From Rachycentron canadum (lineage: Eukaryota; Chordata; Actinopteri; Carangiformes; Rachycentridae), in NCBI GenBank assembly GCA_038496675.1, contig CM076666.1:8632795-8696794 (forward strand): a DNA stretch of 64,000 nucleotides. The letters run 5' to 3'. Positions 59,076 through 64,000 of this stretch are shown one piece after another. The notes under the pieces are model-generated. The model searched no databases. It saw only the letters and a list, made by a program, of their open reading frames with translations, and was not told the DNA's origin. Position 1 is the first letter of the stretch; every line of letters begins with the position of its first letter. Both the position numbers and the translations under genes were made by a program.

Positions 59076-61389
59076 GAAGTGACAGCTTTCAATTTATTCT
59101 ATTACTTGCAAATTAGATATATTAGAAGTATTTTGCCAATTCTGAATCACACCCTCCAGGGATCTTAAAGTTAGCAGGAGAGAGCCAAAATGTAAAATTC
59201 ATTTTTGGTTGAGAGACCTGCTCAAAAGGTATTTCATCTTACTGATACAAAACCAAAAAGGAGCCTCAGAGACAAACTTGAAAGTAAAGATCTTTGATGA
59301 CAAATGAACAGAAGACTTGTGTGGTAGCTTATCAGATCATCCAGTACAAAGTGGTACAGACTGGTAAACTGAAAGTAACTTTGCTTGAGAAACTGTTTAG
59401 TCGTGTATCTGCTCTCTCTGTCAGCTTTGTTGAGAGATCCCTTGCTCATCATTTCGAGCTTTCCTCAAATGCTCAGTTTTTTCTACTACATGAACCATTG
59501 CAATTCTGACAGTTTTGATCTTCCTGACCCCTTGATTTTGTGCTGGTCATAAAAAGCTAGGACACAGTAAAAAAAAAAAAAACCTATCAATTTCTTATGG
59601 ACTAGCTAAGGAAACAATTTTAGAAGTCTAATGAATTCTAATGGAAAATAGTGGTCAATGGTCAAGGCTTGGATGACAGCATTTAGCAGCCTGCAACACA
59701 TTGGGAAAAAAAGTAGATATGAGATTGCTAGGAAACCAGGACCTAGACACACAGCCACCTTACCCTTTAAAAGCTGTGAGCGTTCGACACAGGGACCCTG
59801 AGATTTGATCCTCTAGTTTGAATTCAAATGTAATGTAATGCTGTGTCACTCAGATAATAATGTGGGGTGGCAGAGGAAAATAGACGTCTGTATATTTTCT
59901 CACCAGTTACCCACCAATTTTAACTATGAAACAATAAACAGTAGACATCTGCAGTTATAACCAGACTGTGAGATGTTTAATTTATGGTTTGAATCAGGGA
60001 TGTGTGGGGGGTAGGAGACCTGGAGATTATTGGTCAAGCTTTAAAGTCATTATCTTTTACTTCAAATTTTGCTTAGATGGCAGATTAGACAAGGATGCGT
60101 CTTTATGTGTGTGTGTGTATTGGTGTGTTTATGCTTATTTGACAGTTGAAAGTCTGTTTTGGAAATGTCTAAGAGGTCTTTGTCACCTGGTTAAACATAT
60201 TTATTGACTCTGCCTCACCTGCTGCCAGAAACTGATTAGGCCTCAGAAATATTTAATTGAAAACTTCATCTAGGTTGATGCTGCAAAGAGAAAGTTATAA
60301 GGCTAAACAGGCACTCAGACAAATTGGAAATTAATCATTAGTACATGGTTAGAATGAGTATAGGTGCCTGTGTCTCAGATCGTCTCTGTTTATGTCTCCA
60401 TCTTTGTCTCCAATCCCTAACTGGGACCACAATAAACCACGGCGTTGGGACCTACATCAGCCTCAAAGCAGATTAAGTATCTTTAGAGAGTCTCTGGCAG
60501 ATGTGAAATCGAATTGAGTTTGAGAATTTGTGTTGTTGAAAATCCCGAGACACAGGCATGTATGGATTTTGCAAGAGGTGTCGGAAAATAGGGGACAGCA
60601 AGATATGATAATACTGATGAGGAGACGGAAAAATGGCTATAACCACTAATCAATCATTATCATACTTTACTGCACTGCTCAAACCATTATCAGTTCATGC
60701 AATGTATATATTTGGGCAAAACTACACATATAAAACCAACTACTAATTATATTAGTCATTTTAATTCTATCAATTATGTAATATTCTTGAACAAATATGA
60801 GCTGTAATTATTCTGACAACTTGTTAGCTGTAATTATTCTGACAACAATGTGGTTAATTTTATCACATAATAGCATCTGTTTCATTACATTGAATTTATT
60901 GTAAAATTAGCTAATAATCAGTTTATTGTTAATTCAGAAAATAACCCTAACTGTTATACCACAATTGGGAATTTAGATATTTATCCTTAAATAGCATATG
61001 ATAATCATCATCAATGACTTTACAACCCAGTTAGTAAGTTGGGACAAATATTGTGTTTATGTTTGGGGTGTGTGTTTATACCTTGCCTGATTGTGAATTG
61101 TATCAACACGTGCCTCATTATGTACTTCTGACTGGTAACTGTTCGGACTATAAAGGCCCTTTTCACATTGTCCGATAAACATGGCAATACAAACTGCTTT
61201 CTGTAGTTCAGATAATATTTGTTGTTCCTCATTCTTTATTGCTTTTATCTGTGATGTAATTACACACATGAGAATATAATATATCCTAAACAAGCAGGCA
61301 GTTCAGCTCCCCTTTGTTCTAGCACAGCAGGGTGGGAACTGATGGAGAGGCTGCGATGGTAAAGAAAAAAAAAAAGAAAAGAAAAAAAA
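59076..61389. other. Unannotated non-coding stretch
   Basis: Short simple runs only: A13 near 59570, (GT)n at 60104-60118, a tandem 21-bp ttagctgtaattattctgac-type duplication at 60800-60846, and an A-rich run at 61363-61391. No gene. Confidence 0.5.
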
Positions 61390-61960
61390 AAGCTTTTCAC
61401 ATCAAAGACTTTGAGCTAAACATCATGCTGTGGCAGAGCTGCGCGGGTAGTCTCAAATGGATATGCCAGCAAACAAAATTCCTAATTAGGTGTATAAAAT
61501 GCCAATTGATTTAAGTGTCATAAATCCTGTCTGGGCTGACCTACTCCCCAGTAGCAATTACACACCTGCAATTAAATGGCAGCATGTAGTCCTTTAGAAC
61601 CTCATCCCGTTCCAAAGCAGACATTTTATCTGATTTTAGCTTTTCGTGGGCTCACCTCCTTCGAAGCAGGCTATTTTCTCAGCATGTTTCCGTCTGGATA
61701 TAAGCTTGTGATCTCAGTCAATGCGAATGGTTATTGTGGCGAGCTCACCACAGGTTCCTGATAGAGGGGTTTGAAATGCATCTTGGCTGAGAGGACAATG
61801 AGTGGCTCGAATCTGTTGCTAGAGAGACCACAAAAGATCCATGCACATCGTATCAACTGAAGGAGAATTTCCTTTTTTTTCTCTGACAGGAACATGATAA
61901 ACAAATGCAAATGAACTCATGCCTGTCCCAGTTCACCTGAGTCTTGCTGTAGACGTGTTA
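61390..61960. promoter_or_regulatory. Candidate conserved non-coding element
   Basis: A repeat-free block with the palindrome cctaattagg (61481-61490), gcaattacacacctgcaatt, a POU octamer ATGCAAAT (61905-61912) next to ataaacaa, and many other motif-like words. By texture it resembles a vertebrate developmental enhancer. Its 3' end lies about 300 bp upstream of the candidate exon at 62256. Confidence 0.38.
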
Positions 61961-62255
61961 TATCTGTCTTCCTCTTGTGCATGTAATAAGTTTTAGCAGC
62001 CTGTGGCATGTCACAGTACAAAGACTTTGATACAAAGTCACAGTGAGGAATTGCCCTGCTGTGTGTTAAAAGCCAACAGTTCCCGCCCTCAACCAAGCTG
62101 TATTAGTGTCACAGCGCATGTAGGGGCTGTATTGAGCTTTCAGTCTTTTTCTTTTGCTACTGCACATTTTTGTTCCACTGTTACAATCCTATTATAACTC
62201 TAATATAACAGATGTGATCCTCATTTCCTCATGTATTCTTTCTGCCCATTTTTAG

Positions 62256-62348
62256 TAAATGCAAATGACAAGACCCTTTCTTCAGATTCATCTAATTCTG
62301 GTTTTTGGTTGTTTTTTCTTTGGTGAATATGCCATAGGTGATGCAGAG
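62256..62348 (+). CDS. Candidate first coding exon with signal peptide
   Basis: A good pyrimidine-rich acceptor (cattctttctgcccatttttag, given in parts: tattctttctgccc / atttttag) ends at 62255. ATG codons at 62259 and 62265 open a frame of 30 codons to a donor-like GAG|gttagt at 62348/62349, phase 0. The peptide starts MQMTRPFLQIH, has a strong hydrophobic core LILVFGCFFFG, and ends EYAIGDAE, giving a plausible secretory signal with cleavage near YA or IG. An upstream non-coding exon is implied by the acceptor. No downstream exon lies in the window, and I cannot name the protein. It is the best of the three exon candidates, yet it still rests on sequence shape alone. Confidence 0.3.
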
Positions 62349-64000
62349 GTTAGTATGTTACTAGTTACCATTTTGGCCTCATATCAAGAGTGTACTGAGT
62401 TTGAACCTGCATGTTTTTATCATCTTTGTGCAAGTTTCCTTCAGGTGCTTCACTTTCCTCATGGTCTAAACAAATGGTTATTCAAGGTTTAAACACAGTG
62501 TCTTTCTAGGTCGAGTGAACTGACCTTATTTTAAAACTCAAGCAAGAAAAAATCGTTTAGATCATGATATTTTGAGTTTGCTGTTGGCCAAATAAACAAC
62601 CCAACAAATGTTAAAGATATGCGCCTGTGCAAGGAATGATTTGGTATCTGACAAATCAGGTTCATGAACTGTTGAGAGAAAATGAATGTGACCAATTATA
62701 GCACAACTCAGACTGCCCTAGAAAGAGGCTGCTTGGCTTTTCCATTGAGAAATCTGCCATCTGTTGGTGATGTGTGTTCAGCGCTAATGGGATCCAGATA
62801 TTACTGCCTTCAATGGTTCTAATATTAAACTTGTCTGTGGAGTTGTGTTTGAAAAGGAAAGCTGAAGAGGTGACTTAGTTAAAGACGACAGCAGCAGACA
62901 GCGTTTGGGTCTTTGGATGTGTTTACTCAGATCAGTCTCCATGCAGAACACTGTGAAGGCCTAGTTTAACAGCCACCAGGGAGAGGAACTGTAGGATGAT
63001 GACTGGATAATCTTAGTCATTAAACATAATTTATTCATGTCATTTTCTTGTTCTTCTAAATTTCAAGATATATTTATGAATAGCGATGATTTTATTTCAA
63101 AGATACAAACTAGCTGCAAGTCAAGGTTACTGTGATTTTGGAGATTTAATCCCAGAGGTGCTGCATTAAGAGTTCATCACAAACTTGGTATAAGGCTGAT
63201 GTTTGTCTGAGCTTTGCACTCAGCTTAGCTTTATCTCACTGTGAATATCTTTACTTTCATACCCTAATTCATTTACTGCAAACATTTAAACTCTGGGCTA
63301 AATTCATTTTAATTGGAAGTATGTGCAGTATGTGCGCAAATAACAAAACAAAAACCTTGCACTTGGATGTGATGACAAAAACATTATTAACAGGGTGGGC
63401 CTTGATCCTTTCCAAACAAATTTTGCAGAAATGTACTTGGAATGAGATAATGAGCCAACTATCTAATCACATGGACAAAACCTCTGTGGCTGAGGTGGAG
63501 GATTTAAAGGATTGATGCAACACAAGTTTCCCCTCTCTGGAATTAAAGCTCTGCTGTCAGACAGTCTTTATTGACATTTGAACTCAGCTGTCCATCTTCA
63601 GGAAACATTACCTGGTTTTGACCAAAGCAAATTAACTACAGTCTGGAGGCTTGCTCACACACATAAATATCATAATTCTGATCAAAACTGGCATCCTTCA
63701 AGCATTGTTAGGATTGTCTCTCATTTTTAAAGGTCTCTTTACAGCAGGTTTTCCCTCACTAATTAAGACCCATGTTCAATCACAGAGCACATCTTGGCTG
63801 CCATACCTGTTGCAATCCTTGGAAAGCACATCTGGGAATATTCCTAATTAAACAGATTTTTTTATGTCACACCTTAAATATGTCAATTCTTGTGTGGACT
63901 CAAAAGCAGAGCATAACATACATGCAAATATTTTGTGTGTTATCTTTTAGACAATGTTAGCAATCAGCAGGGACAAATTAGAGGAGCAGGCATGCAAACA
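62349..64000. other. Unannotated non-coding stretch
   Basis: AT-rich DNA with no recognised exon, transposon or long simple repeat to the end of the window. Confidence 0.45.

Noticed and set aside
1..64000. CRISPR arrays, bacterial operons, integrated viruses
   Set aside because: No regularly spaced identical repeats, no ribosome-binding sites with tight gene packing, and no LTR pair or recognisable viral gene were seen.

Overview
This window looks like non-coding DNA from a ray-finned (teleost) fish. The evidence is indirect but consistent. The DNA is AT-rich with long (CA)n, (CTAT)n and (CATC)n microsatellites. It carries a mix of fossil transposons typical of teleosts: RTE/Rex3-like LINEs with a (GATG)n-type tail, L2/CR1-type LINEs, a Penelope-like element with a GIY-YIG domain, a Tc1-like DNA transposon, and several short dispersed repeats. 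No complete protein-coding gene is visible. No open frame looks like a conserved host protein, so the window is best read as a gene desert or the inside of very large introns. No bacterial-type operons, CRISPR arrays or phage genes are present. Transposon identifications rest on reading translated frames against remembered family motifs; no database was searched. Layout. 1-10 kb: a (CA)n tract and three fragments of one RTE/Rex3-like LINE family (2072-2470 minus, 5825-6110 plus, 8709-9990 minus), the last ending in a 126-bp (CATC)n array. 10-17.5 kb: a purine-rich stretch, a short dispersed repeat at 12.5 kb, the first copy of 'repeat A' (13.3-13.8 kb), a fold-back element with long imperfect inverted repeats (15.3-15.8 kb), a (CTAT)n array and a second, partial repeat A. 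17.5-26.5 kb: mostly featureless, then a degenerate ~45-bp minisatellite (23.2-23.9 kb), followed by a long decayed L2-type LINE (24.2-26.5 kb) that has an inverted copy of repeat A nested inside it. 26.5-38 kb: a hairpin, a repeat B copy, poly-A tracts, a minus-strand LINE C-terminus (31.9-32.6 kb), a TG/TA/CA palindrome and a Tc1 remnant (37.5 kb). 38-53 kb: few repeats except a plus-strand LINE (44.2-45.6 kb) and a LINE tail (50.4-50.7 kb). Several stretches here look like candidate conserved non-coding regulatory DNA, especially 48.7-49.7, 51.4-51.6 and 52.1-52.3 kb. 53-64 kb: repeat B copies (53.1 and 58.8 kb), a Penelope-like element (54.2-55.7 kb) interrupted by a LINE 3' end, another regulatory candidate (61.4-62.0 kb) and a possible signal-peptide exon (62.26 kb). 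The elements do not form a pathway. What can be read is history: a sequence of insertions, including two clear nested insertions, plus local inverted duplications that look like template switching. Three candidate host exons (38250-38363, 48247-48323, 62256-62348) rest only on splice-site and signal-peptide appearance and are low confidence. I did not find a convincing new biological system.
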